Below, piece after piece: positions 5,726 to 14,322 of a DNA stretch of 33,058 nt. Under the pieces are notes generated by a model. It had not been told where the DNA came from, did not search any database, and worked only from the letters and a program-made list of their open reading frames with translations. The stretch's first letter is position 1, and the number at the start of each line of letters is the position of its first letter. The translations under genes were made by a program, and so were the position numbers. Origin of the DNA: an uncultured Kangiellaceae bacterium (GTDB lineage Bacteria > Pseudomonadota > Gammaproteobacteria > Enterobacterales > Kangiellaceae); the NCBI GenBank assembly GCA_905479925.1, contig CAJQOL010000039.1, positions 1 to 33,058 on the forward strand. Reading direction: 5' to 3'.

Positions 5726-8191
5726 ATGAAAGTACTTAAATTCGGCGGTTCGTCGTTAGCAAACGCAGATAAATTTCTAAGCGTTTTTGATATTATTAAA
5801 CGCGACTCAGCAAGCTCAAAGCTAAGTGTGGTGCTATCAGCCCCCCAAGGTATAACCAATCAACTTGAGAAAATTGTCTATCGTTTAGATAACCATGAGG
5901 ATGTCAGTCTCAATCAAAACCAAATGATAGAAAATTGTCATTCGCTAGTTAGTTCACTAAAAGATAGATTAGGTCAACAAGCTGAAGAATCACAATCAAC
6001 AATCGATTTATCCGTCGATGAAATTTTTAAGCAACTTGATCGATTAATACAGGGCGCACAATTGTTAGATCACTGCCCGGCACAAACGGCGGCGCAAATA
6101 CTTACATTAGGGGAACGATTTAGTGTTTTGCTACTCCATTGGATTTTTCAGTTGGAGGGCCAATCGCTAACTTTGTTAGAACCTGAAACATTTCTTGTTG
6201 CAGAAAATCAATCAGGGGACCCAGTTGCTGATATCCCGAAAAGCAAAGCCCGCTTTAAACAAAATTATCAGCACATAAGCTCAATTTCACTAATGCCTGG
6301 TTTTGTTGGTATCTCACCCGATAACAAAGTCGTCACGTTGGGGCGAAATGGTTCTGACTATTCCGCTGCTATCTTGGCGGTTTGTGTGGACGCTGAAGTA
6401 TGTGAAATATGGACTGACGTTGACGGTGTGTATAACGCCGATCCGCGTTTGGTGAAAGAAGCCGAATTAGTAAAACAAATGAGTTTTAATGAAGCCATTG
6501 AACTTTCGTATTTTGGCGCAAAAATACTTCACCCTAAAACGATCACGCCGTTAAGTGCTCATAATATTCCCTGTAGAATCAAAAACTCGTTAGCACCGGA
6601 CAACCAAGGTACTCTAATCTCCAGCGAAAGCTCAAATGAGAATAGTATAAAGGCAATTTCCAGCTTAGATGATGTCGCTATGATTAACGTTTCCGGTCCT
6701 GGCATGAAGGTCAAAGTTGGAATGACCCACCGGATATTCTCTGCATTAGGGCGAGCCAATATACAGGTAATTCTTATAAGCCAATCATCGGCTGCTTATC
6801 GAATAAGTTTGTGTGTTCCGCGACATCAAGCGCAATTAGCGAAGCAATCGTTAGACCACGAATTTGAACTAGAGCTTGAAAACTTACGCGTTGATCCTAT
6901 CGAGTTAACCACGGGTTTGTCAGTAGTTTCACTGGTTGGTGACAAGATGCAGAAACAAAAAGGGATTGCAGCGAAGTTCTTTTCATCATTATCTCAGGCC
7001 GGCGTCAATATCATCGCAATCGCACAGGACTCCTCAGAGCGCAGTATTTCGGCGGTTATAAGAAATTACCGCACCGACGACGCGGTAAGGATCTGCCATC
7101 GCAACCTATTTCTGCAGCGCTATTATATAGACGCATTTGTTATCGGCTGTGGAACCATTGGAAAGGAGCTATTACAACAAATAGAGAGACAACAGAATTT
7201 TCTGCTCGATAAAAATATTGAGCTTAAGGTTTACGGCATCGCCAACAGTAAACAGCTACTTCTGGATAATGGAGGAATAAACCTTGAAAATGGCTGGAGC
7301 GAGCGACTGGTGCAATCGGGTTACTCGCTTTCTTTACCGTTACTAAATGACTTTGTTGAACAGAACCACTTGCTTAATCCCGTTATCATCGATGCAACAA
7401 GTAGCGAACAGATATCAGAACAATACCTCGATTACCTGGCGGCGGATTATCATGTGGTAACCGCTAATAAAAAAGCGAATACGTCGTCGTTAGATTTCTA
7501 TTACCAATTGCGTCAGGTCGCTCAAGACCATAGTCGGCGATTCCTATATGAAACTAACGTTGCCGCAGGGTTACCGGTTATAGACAACTTACAAAATCTG
7601 CTTGGCGCGGGCGATCAGTTAACTCAGTTCGAGGGCATATTATCAGGATCTTTATCGTACATATTTGGTCTTTTGCACGAAGGAAATACACTTTCTCAAG
7701 CGACAGCCAAGGCACAGGAATTAGGCTATACTGAACCAAACCCAGCGGAAGACTTGAGCGGTTTGGATGTCGCCCGAAAAGTACTCATTATTGCCCGTGA
7801 ATCCGGTTTAGAATTGGAGCTAGATGATATTGAACTTGAATCTATTTTGCCTGCAGAGCTAGCCCAAATAGGCGATGCTGAGTTATTTATGCGGCGTTTA
7901 CCGGAGCTTGACGAAGTCATTGGGGAACGTGTTAAAGCAGCGGAAGAAAACGGGCAAGCTTTAAAGTATATCGCTAAGATCAGCGATGGCAAATGCCTAG
8001 TCAGCATCGAAAGCGTAAACAGTGACCATCCGCTTTATGCGGTAAAAGGAGGCGAGAATGCATTAGCAATGCATACCCGTTATTATCAACCCACTCCTTT
8101 CGTGATTAGAGGTTATGGTGCAGGTGCATCGGTGACTGCCGCGGGTCTATTTGCTGATCTTTTAAGAACATTGGTTTGGAACTTGGAGTAG
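5726..8191 (+). CDS. thrA: bifunctional aspartate kinase / homoserine dehydrogenase I
   Basis: ThrA phosphorylates aspartate and later reduces aspartate semialdehyde to homoserine, controlling flux to Thr, Ile and Met. The 821-residue length matches the E. coli enzyme (820). The kinase domain starts with KFGGSS (residues 4-9) and has the nucleotide/aspartate signature TLGRNGSDYSAAIL (about 205-218) and GAKILHPKT. Two ACT regulatory segments follow (about 315-460, with INVSGPGMKVKVGMTHRIFSAL and VVSLVGDKM). The dehydrogenase half has the NAD(P) motif VIGCGTIGKELL (about 472), NKKAN (about 581), GILSGSLSYIFG (about 636) and LGYTEPNPAEDLSGLDVARK (catalytic acids). It is first in thrABC, three bases before thrB, and preceded by a Thr/Ile/Met attenuator. 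Confidence 0.97.
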   Translation: MKVLKFGGSSLANADKFLSVFDIIKRDSASSKLSVVLSAPQGITNQLEKIVYRLDNHEDVSLNQNQMIENCHSLVSSLKDRLGQQAEESQSTIDLSVDEIFKQLDRLIQGAQLLDHCPAQTAAQILTLGERFSVLLLHWIFQLEGQSLTLLEPETFLVAENQSGDPVADIPKSKARFKQNYQHISSISLMPGFVGISPDNKVVTLGRNGSDYSAAILAVCVDAEVCEIWTDVDGVYNADPRLVKEAELVKQMSFNEAIELSYFGAKILHPKTITPLSAHNIPCRIKNSLAPDNQGTLISSESSNENSIKAISSLDDVAMINVSGPGMKVKVGMTHRIFSALGRANIQVILISQSSAAYRISLCVPRHQAQLAKQSLDHEFELELENLRVDPIELTTGLSVVSLVGDKMQKQKGIAAKFFSSLSQAGVNIIAIAQDSSERSISAVIRNYRTDDAVRICHRNLFLQRYYIDAFVIGCGTIGKELLQQIERQQNFLLDKNIELKVYGIANSKQLLLDNGGINLENGWSERLVQSGYSLSLPLLNDFVEQNHLLNPVIIDATSSEQISEQYLDYLAADYHVVTANKKANTSSLDFYYQLRQVAQDHSRRFLYETNVAAGLPVIDNLQNLLGAGDQLTQFEGILSGSLSYIFGLLHEGNTLSQATAKAQELGYTEPNPAEDLSGLDVARKVLIIARESGLELELDDIELESILPAELAQIGDAELFMRRLPELDEVIGERVKAAEENGQALKYIAKISDGKCLVSIESVNSDHPLYAVKGGENALAMHTRYYQPTPFVIRGYGAGASVTAAGLFADLLRTLVWNLE

Positions 8192-8194
8192 GCG

Positions 8195-9184
8195 ATGACT
8201 CAAGCAACAAAAAATAGCCAGACTAAACAGTCTAGAGATCCTGTCACCGTTTTTGCACCAATTTCAATTGGTAATGTGAGCGTCGGTTTTGATACCTTGG
8301 GGATGGCTATCAGCCCTGTCGATGATCAGCTAGTTGGAGATGTTATTCATGTATCTGAAAGCGATACTGAGCATGATCAACTTGAATGCACAGGAAATTT
8401 TCAACAGTTTCTTCCTCAGCAGAAAGAAGCCAATATCATTTGGCAATGCCTGCAGGAATTTAATCAACAATTACAGGGACAAGACATTCAGGTTGAACCG
8501 GTCAAACTGCACCTCGAGAAAAACACACCGATTTGCAGCGGTTTGGGTTCCAGTGCTTGCTCGGTAGTTGCTGGTATTTATGGCCTTAATGAATACTATA
8601 ATCAACCCTTAGCGCAGCAACAACTGCTTGAGTTAATGGGCGATTTAGAAGCCAAAATAAGTGGTAGCTTACATTTTGATAATGTTGCTCCTTGTTATCT
8701 TGGTGGTATGCAATTGATGATCCCAGAAGGCGAAAAAATATCTCAGGCTATTCCGGTATTTGAAGATGTTTACTGGGTGGTTTGTTATCCAGATATTAAA
8801 GTCAGTACTCGATTTGCACGGGAAATTCTTCCAGAACAGTATTCACGTCAAGATCTTGTAACCTATGGTGGTCGCTTAGGTGGATTTATAGATGCTTGCT
8901 ACCGACAGGATAAGGCACAAGCCTTTAGTTTGGTGAAAGATGTTGTTGCTGAACCTTATCGAACCACACTATTAACTAATTTTGAGCTGGTAAAAAACTC
9001 GCTTGAATCAATAGGTGCTTTGGCTGTCGGTATTTCTGGTTCCGGACCCACGGTTTTTGGCGCTTTTGATACTTTCGAACAAGCCGAGCAAGCTAAGGAT
9101 ATTTTTGATAAACAGTATATAAGGGCATCAAATGGTTTTACCATCATTGGTAAAACGGATAGCGAAGGCGCTCGACGAATATAA
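8195..9184 (+). CDS. thrB: homoserine kinase
   Basis: ThrB phosphorylates homoserine, the fourth step to threonine. The 329-residue protein is a GHMP-family kinase: N-terminal VFAPISIGNVSVGFDTLGMAI, the ATP-binding loop PICSGLGSSACSVVAG (about residues 112-127), and the C-terminal AVGISGSGPTVFGAF. It is about 19 residues longer than the E. coli protein, mostly through a polar N-terminal extension before the first strand. The binding site GGAG lies inside the last codons of thrA, seven bases before the ATG, indicating coupling. It is separated from thrC by 239 bp. Confidence 0.96.
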   Translation: MTQATKNSQTKQSRDPVTVFAPISIGNVSVGFDTLGMAISPVDDQLVGDVIHVSESDTEHDQLECTGNFQQFLPQQKEANIIWQCLQEFNQQLQGQDIQVEPVKLHLEKNTPICSGLGSSACSVVAGIYGLNEYYNQPLAQQQLLELMGDLEAKISGSLHFDNVAPCYLGGMQLMIPEGEKISQAIPVFEDVYWVVCYPDIKVSTRFAREILPEQYSRQDLVTYGGRLGGFIDACYRQDKAQAFSLVKDVVAEPYRTTLLTNFELVKNSLESIGALAVGISGSGPTVFGAFDTFEQAEQAKDIFDKQYIRASNGFTIIGKTDSEGARRI

Positions 9185-9207
9185 ATAAACATAGATTTGA
9201 GAAAATT

Positions 9208-9374
9208 TTGGGTTGAAGTATGAAACCCAACGGCGATAGGTCAATAGCGTATCAAGAATAATTGAGTTGGAGAATAAGAAGTAAAAACTAGCGAGAAACA
9301 ACGCTATTAGTTATAGGCGGAGAAAACACCAGATTCGTTTACGATTGAATGTTGGGTTTCGTTCCTCAACCCAA
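9208..9374. repeat. Pair of REP-like palindromes between thrB and thrC
   Basis: Two hairpins with the same 7-bp arms are present in the 239-bp thrB-thrC gap: TTGGGTT...AACCCAA at 9208-9230 and again at 9352-9374. The second is embedded in GTTGGGTTTCGTTCCTCAAC and followed by CCAACCTACG, a motif I recall as a frequent intergenic palindrome in proteobacteria. The two copies 144 bp apart resemble a bipartite REP element. Copy number in this genome cannot be checked here. No ORF is visible between them. Confidence 0.6.
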
Positions 9375-9423
9375 CCTACGAAATCGAAAGAATTGAAGCA
9401 ACTGAAAGGATAGTAGCTAAAAA

Positions 9424-10701
9424 ATGAAATATCAGAACCTAAAAGTCCCATCGGAAAAAGTGAGTTTTAAAGCAGCGGTGCGTCAAGGGTTGGGCAGCCA
9501 GCAGGGGCTTTTCTTTCCTAGAAAATTTGAAACCATAGACAATATCAATGGTTTACTAGAGCTACCGACTATTGAAAGAAATAAAGCTATCCTTGCAAAC
9601 TTTATTAGTGAAGACCTATCAGCAACTGAAATCGACAATATCATTCGACAAGCATTTTCTTTTCCAGCAGAACTAAAAAGCGTTGATGATAAATCTTACT
9701 GTCTCGAACTTTTTCATGGCCCAACTTTAGCGTTTAAAGACTTTGGTGCAAAGTTCATGGCTGCTTGCCTAAAATATTTCTCTAACGATAAGAAGATAAC
9801 TATTCTTACAGCGACTTCCGGAGATACTGGTGCAGCGGTCGCCCATGCCTTTTTTGAAGTTCCGAATATTGAAGTGGTTATCCTCTATCCAAAAGGAAAG
9901 ATCAGTACACTTCAAGAAAAAATGTTTACTACTTTAGGTAACAACATTAGGACTATTGCTGTTAATGGAACCTTTGATGACTGTCAGCAATTGGTAAAAC
10001 AGAGTTTTGATGATCAGGCACTAGTACAAGCGATTGGGTTGAACTCCGCAAACTCAATAAATATCAGCCGATTACTGGCTCAAGTCTGTTACTATTTTGA
10101 AGCAATAGCCCAACTACCAGTAGAGAGAAGAGAGCAAGCAGTGGTGTCGGTGCCTAGCGGCAATTTTGGAAACCTGACCGCCGGAATAATTGCCACAACT
10201 TTAGGCCTTCCAATTAAGCGATTTATTGCTACCACTAATATTAACGATACTGTTCCGCGCTATCTTAAAACCGGAGAATGGCTACCGAAAGAAACTCAGG
10301 CAACGTTATCTAATGCAATGGATGTCAGTAGTCCCAATAATTGGCCAAGAATTGCTTATATGATTGAGTCCGGTCAGTTTGCAAAAGAGCAATTAGAAGG
10401 ATACTCAATCGATGAAACAAGGACTCAAGAAAGTTTGAAAGAGCTACACAGTGCTGGCTATCTTAGTGAACCTCATGCCGCCGTAGCTTTTGCAGGGTTG
10501 TCTCAATCGTTAGAGGAAGATGAAATTGGAATATTTTTGGGGACGGCTCATCCTGCGAAATTTAAACAATCCGTAGAAGAAATTCTAGATATTAATTTGC
10601 CATTACCTGAAGCCCTAGCGAATTGTATTGACAAAGAAATTCTATCAATTGAAATGGAAGTTAGTTTTGAAGCGTTACGATCGTTTCTTGTTCTTGAATA
10701 A
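9424..10701 (+). CDS. thrC: threonine synthase
   Basis: ThrC converts phosphohomoserine to threonine with pyridoxal phosphate. The 425-residue product matches the E. coli length (428). Motifs are the PLP lysine region LFHGPTLAFKDFGAKF (Lys near residue 105), TATSGDTGAAVAHAF (about 128-142), the phosphate-binding SVPSGNFGNLTAG, and FLGTAHPAKF near the C-terminus. A modest binding site (AAAGGATAG) lies 10-15 bases before the ATG. It is separated from thrB by a 239-bp repeat-bearing gap, so it may be read through from thrB or have an added promoter. A symmetrical terminator follows. Confidence 0.97.
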   Translation: MKYQNLKVPSEKVSFKAAVRQGLGSQQGLFFPRKFETIDNINGLLELPTIERNKAILANFISEDLSATEIDNIIRQAFSFPAELKSVDDKSYCLELFHGPTLAFKDFGAKFMAACLKYFSNDKKITILTATSGDTGAAVAHAFFEVPNIEVVILYPKGKISTLQEKMFTTLGNNIRTIAVNGTFDDCQQLVKQSFDDQALVQAIGLNSANSINISRLLAQVCYYFEAIAQLPVERREQAVVSVPSGNFGNLTAGIIATTLGLPIKRFIATTNINDTVPRYLKTGEWLPKETQATLSNAMDVSSPNNWPRIAYMIESGQFAKEQLEGYSIDETRTQESLKELHSAGYLSEPHAAVAFAGLSQSLEEDEIGIFLGTAHPAKFKQSVEEILDINLPLPEALANCIDKEILSIEMEVSFEALRSFLVLE

Positions 10702-10730
10702 AAATCAACATACGGGAGCTTTTCATTCAG

Positions 10731-10779
10731 TAAAAAAAACATTGACTGTTAATCAATTTGACTAACAGTCAATTTTGTT
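10731..10779. terminator. bidirectional terminator between thrC and the BNR gene
   Basis: ATTGACTGTTA (10741-10751) pairs perfectly with TAACAGTCAAT (10763-10773) around an 11-base loop. An A run (10732-10739) precedes it, serving the minus strand as a T run, and TTTTGTT follows on the plus strand. It lies between two convergent genes. Confidence 0.72.
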
Positions 10780-10829
10780 AAACTACAAGGTGAGCTAACC
10801 GGAGGTTAAAAGCTACCCTAACTACACAA

Positions 10830-13800
10830 CTAACGACTACTTGGCGCTCCTGCTTCTATCAGAGCTTTATCTAAAGCCGACAAATCCTCTTTGAGAATTT
10901 TATTAAGAGTACCGATTAGTGCTTGATATTCTGCTGTAGCAATTTGCAGATTATCTCGCATTGTTTGAGTTGGCTCTTGAGTCGTATTCCAATGGGTAAA
11001 AGCAATATAGTTCGCCCGGCTAGAAACAGATGGACTAGTTGCTTCATTGAGAATACCTCTATCGTAATCACCGTGTAATTTTAACGTAACTTGATCAATC
11101 GCTAAAGCTAAATCACTTAAACGCTTAAACAATACTTTGTCTGCCTGTGGAGCCATTAATAACGCCTCTCTCATATGCGATAGCTTTGTGTTAGCCTTAC
11201 CTATTTCCACATTGACAATACTAATTCTCTTTAATAGATCGCTGGTTCTTTTTTGAAATGCCGCCACGGCCTTAAAGTCTATTGATTTAATACTAGGGAC
11301 AGGTTTCACTACGAACGTTTGTGGGTTAGCTAAACTGGTAACTTGACCATCTTTTACCAGCATAAGCTCTGCGCTATATTGACCCGGAGGGGCTAACGGA
11401 CCAACGGGGTCACTACGCCACGGAGGTTGAAAATCTGGCTTAGTTAAAGTTATTGGGTTAGGTGCCGGATAACGTAAATCCCAAGCGATGCGATGCACTC
11501 CTGCTTTTTCAGGTCCCTTTACCCAACGAACCGCGTTGCCCTCGCTGTCACTGATTAAAATCATGACCGCTGGAGACATTTCACGCCGTTCGTTACGCAG
11601 GCTGTCATAACCTGGGAAGGTAACATTTTTTCCCTTTTTACGCAGTGCTTTTTCCGCCTTTTGACGGCTCTCTTTTTGGGTGCTAAATCCTTGTTTTAAA
11701 TGGTAAGTAAAAGTAGCACCAAAGTTAGGATTGTTACTGTTGTATTCAGCGCTTCCGAGAGTCGGTTCACCTTTTGCCTGACCTGGCTCGTTAGGGACGT
11801 ACCACCAAGCATCTCTTACCGGAAAAAGGTTGGCATTTTTGCTAAGCGCTCCTGAGGCCATTGTGCGCAGTGGAGTGTAGTCGTCCATGATATAAAAACC
11901 ACGGCCAAAGGTTGCACCGATGATATCGTTATCTCGTCGCTGAATTTTTACGTCGCGAAATGCAATGGTTGGTGCCCCTGCCATTTTCTGCCAATTTTTA
12001 CCCCGGTTAAGGGTAAAGTACAAGCCATTCTCTGCACCTAAAATTAGCATATCTTTATTCTTATGGTCTTGCTCTATAGCCCAAACGATAACACCTTTTG
12101 GTAGATCACCGGCAATAGACTTCCATGACTTACCATAGTTATTACTTTCAACAACGTAAGGTGAGAAGTCACCCTTTTTATGATTTGATGCTACCGCGAA
12201 AACGGTGTCGCTTTCGAAAAGCGATGCTTCAACATCATTGATAAATGCAGTGGAAGGAATATTGCCAAGTTTGCGCGATTTAGACCAATTAGTACCACCA
12301 TCTTTACTCGACTGGATTATGCCATCGTCGGTGCCGGCGTAAATAATACCTTCGACTACCGGGGACTCTGACAATGCCGTGGTCGTGTTATATTGAGACA
12401 TAGCATAAGTATCATACAGCGCATCAACCGACCAAACTCGGTCATCGGTCATTTTCAACTCGTAACGATTTTGATTACGCGTTAAGTCCGGCGATATCGA
12501 TTTCCAGCTATTACCTCGATCATCGCTAGCCCAAACCCGTTGTGAACCATAATAGATTCGATCGGGTTTGTGTGGACTAACTAGCAAAGGACTATCCCAA
12601 TTCCAACGTTCGGGCGCATCACCTTGGTTTGCCATAGGCGCAATATAAATACCTTGCTCCGTCTTTTTATCTACGCGCATTAAGCTTGCTACCTGCCACA
12701 TCATATACATGGTATTTTGATCGGTAGGATGAAATTCAACACCGTAACCATCTGCACCAAGCGGCACATACCAATCTTGATTTCTAACCCCCTCGGTATT
12801 TAATGTACGGCTTGGACCATAAACCGTACCAAGGTCTTGTGCACCACCTAAAATATTATAGAAAGGTGAAGCGTTATCGACTGCGACTTTATAAAATTGA
12901 GAAATGGGCAAATTATTAAAGTGCCGGTAGGTAACACCTTGATCAAAGGTTTCATAAAGCCCTGCATCGGAGCCAACCAAAAAGTGATTATCATTATTTG
13001 GGTCAATCCACATCGCATGATTATCGCTGTGTTTTTCGCGGCCAGTACCAACAATGTTAAATGACTTTCCGCTATCTCTACTTCGATGCAAGAAAACATC
13101 CATTTGGTAGACTAAGTTAGCGTCGCTTTGTGATGCTTCTATTTCTTGGTAATAATGTGGCCCGGTGCCCCCAGAGACATAACTATTCAGCTTTTCAAAA
13201 CTCTCGCCTTTATCGGTTGATTTGTAGAAACCTCTTTCACGTTGATCGGCTTCAATGGTTGCAAAAACAATATTCGGATCAGCATTAGTTACAGCTAGAC
13301 CAATCTTACCGATATCCCCCGCCGGCAATCCGCTGGATTTTTTTGCCCAAGTATTTCCGCTATCCGTCGACTTGTAAATACCCGAAGATGGGCCGCCGGC
13401 ATGTAATGCCCAAGTTGAACGACGACGCTGGTAGGCCGCTGCATAAATCATGGAATTTGAACCAGGGGCAAACTCTAGATCAGTAACGCCAGTATTTTTA
13501 TCAATTTTAAGAACCTGCTTCCAGCTTTTACCGCCATCCACCGTTTTATACACACCACGGTCGCCACCGGCTGACCACAAAGGCCCCTCCGAGGCTACGT
13601 AAACAATATTGCTATCTTTGGGATCAATCAAGAATTTCGATATATGCTGACTGTTTGTTAATCCCATATTGGTCCAAGACTTTCCACCATCTAAACTTTT
13701 ATAAACACCATCTCCCCAAGCAACGTGGCGGCCCGAAACGTTTTCACCGGTGCCAACCCAAATGACATCGGGATTGATAGGGTCAATAGCAACGGTTCCA

Positions 13801-14096
13801 ATCGAATAAGATTTCTGCTCATCAAACAATGGAGTAAAAGTTGTTCCCGCATTGGTTGTTTTCCACACGCCTCCGGAGCCAACGGCGATATACCAAATAC
13901 TACTTTTAGTTGGGTGCACGGCGATATCAGCAATTCTGCCACCAAGCTTAGCTGGAACAACTTCGCGAAGTTTTAAACCCAACGAGGCTTTAGCCAATGC
14001 TCCTTGAGAACTTGCTGCGGCAACCGAAAAACTAGTTGCAGCAACCGCTAGGGCGAGAACAAATAGCAAAGATAATTTCTTGTCGAAACTAAACAT
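10830..14096 (-). CDS. secreted BNR/Asp-box beta-propeller protein (VPS10/sialidase-like fold)
   Basis: This 1088-residue protein begins with a Sec signal peptide (FSFDKKLSLLFVLALAVAA, cleavage probably near residues 27-29). Most of it is built of BNR/Asp-box repeats of the form S-x-D-x-G-x-x-W/F; at least ten can be read, for example SLDGGKSW, TVDGGKSW, STDSGNTW, STDKGESF, SRDSGKSF, TFDQGVTY, SDDRGNSW, SKDGGTNW and NNYGKSW. Such repeats form one or two beta-propellers, as in sortilin/VPS10 and sialidase-like proteins. The last about 250 residues (after GFYIMDDYTPLR) form a separate region with a helical tail. Databases often call such proteins 'glycosyl hydrolase', but I see no sialidase catalytic set, so the substrate is unknown. 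It is monocistronic, with a clear AAGAGGAA binding site and a convergent terminator shared with thrC. Confidence 0.85.
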   Translation of the reverse strand: MFSFDKKLSLLFVLALAVAATSFSVAAASSQGALAKASLGLKLREVVPAKLGGRIADIAVHPTKSSIWYIAVGSGGVWKTTNAGTTFTPLFDEQKSYSIGTVAIDPINPDVIWVGTGENVSGRHVAWGDGVYKSLDGGKSWTNMGLTNSQHISKFLIDPKDSNIVYVASEGPLWSAGGDRGVYKTVDGGKSWKQVLKIDKNTGVTDLEFAPGSNSMIYAAAYQRRRSTWALHAGGPSSGIYKSTDSGNTWAKKSSGLPAGDIGKIGLAVTNADPNIVFATIEADQRERGFYKSTDKGESFEKLNSYVSGGTGPHYYQEIEASQSDANLVYQMDVFLHRSRDSGKSFNIVGTGREKHSDNHAMWIDPNNDNHFLVGSDAGLYETFDQGVTYRHFNNLPISQFYKVAVDNASPFYNILGGAQDLGTVYGPSRTLNTEGVRNQDWYVPLGADGYGVEFHPTDQNTMYMMWQVASLMRVDKKTEQGIYIAPMANQGDAPERWNWDSPLLVSPHKPDRIYYGSQRVWASDDRGNSWKSISPDLTRNQNRYELKMTDDRVWSVDALYDTYAMSQYNTTTALSESPVVEGIIYAGTDDGIIQSSKDGGTNWSKSRKLGNIPSTAFINDVEASLFESDTVFAVASNHKKGDFSPYVVESNNYGKSWKSIAGDLPKGVIVWAIEQDHKNKDMLILGAENGLYFTLNRGKNWQKMAGAPTIAFRDVKIQRRDNDIIGATFGRGFYIMDDYTPLRTMASGALSKNANLFPVRDAWWYVPNEPGQAKGEPTLGSAEYNSNNPNFGATFTYHLKQGFSTQKESRQKAEKALRKKGKNVTFPGYDSLRNERREMSPAVMILISDSEGNAVRWVKGPEKAGVHRIAWDLRYPAPNPITLTKPDFQPPWRSDPVGPLAPPGQYSAELMLVKDGQVTSLANPQTFVVKPVPSIKSIDFKAVAAFQKRTSDLLKRISIVNVEIGKANTKLSHMREALLMAPQADKVLFKRLSDLALAIDQVTLKLHGDYDRGILNEATSPSVSSRANYIAFTHWNTTQEPTQTMRDNLQIATAEYQALIGTLNKILKEDLSALDKALIEAGAPSSR

Positions 14097-14118
14097 ATTT
14101 CCATTCCTCTTATTATTT

Positions 14119-14167
14119 AATCTGAATTCAGATTATTTATTCTTGTAGTTTTGTTAGCACGCTAACA
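14119..14167. promoter_or_regulatory. Two perfect palindromes upstream of the BNR gene
   Basis: AATCTGAATTCAGATT (14119-14134) is a perfect 16-bp palindrome 23 bp upstream of the BNR start codon, and TGTTAGCACGCTAACA (14152-14167) has perfect 7-bp arms around an AC centre. Both lie where the minus-strand promoter should be and look like operator sites, but I cannot assign a regulator. The remaining 150 bp to the czcA-like stop holds a weak hairpin (TTTGCT/AGCAAA, about 14212-14233) and no gene. Confidence 0.4.
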
Positions 14168-14322
14168 CAGTTAAAGTCTCAAAGAAAATGTCTAAGCAAT
14201 AAGACCTGAGTTTGCTGGTACACACTAGCAAATTGATTTTGCGGTTTTTACGAGAACACTTGTTGATAAAAACAACTTCCCCCTCATGAAGTATGCATCT
14301 TGAGGTGGGATGGGTATATAAT

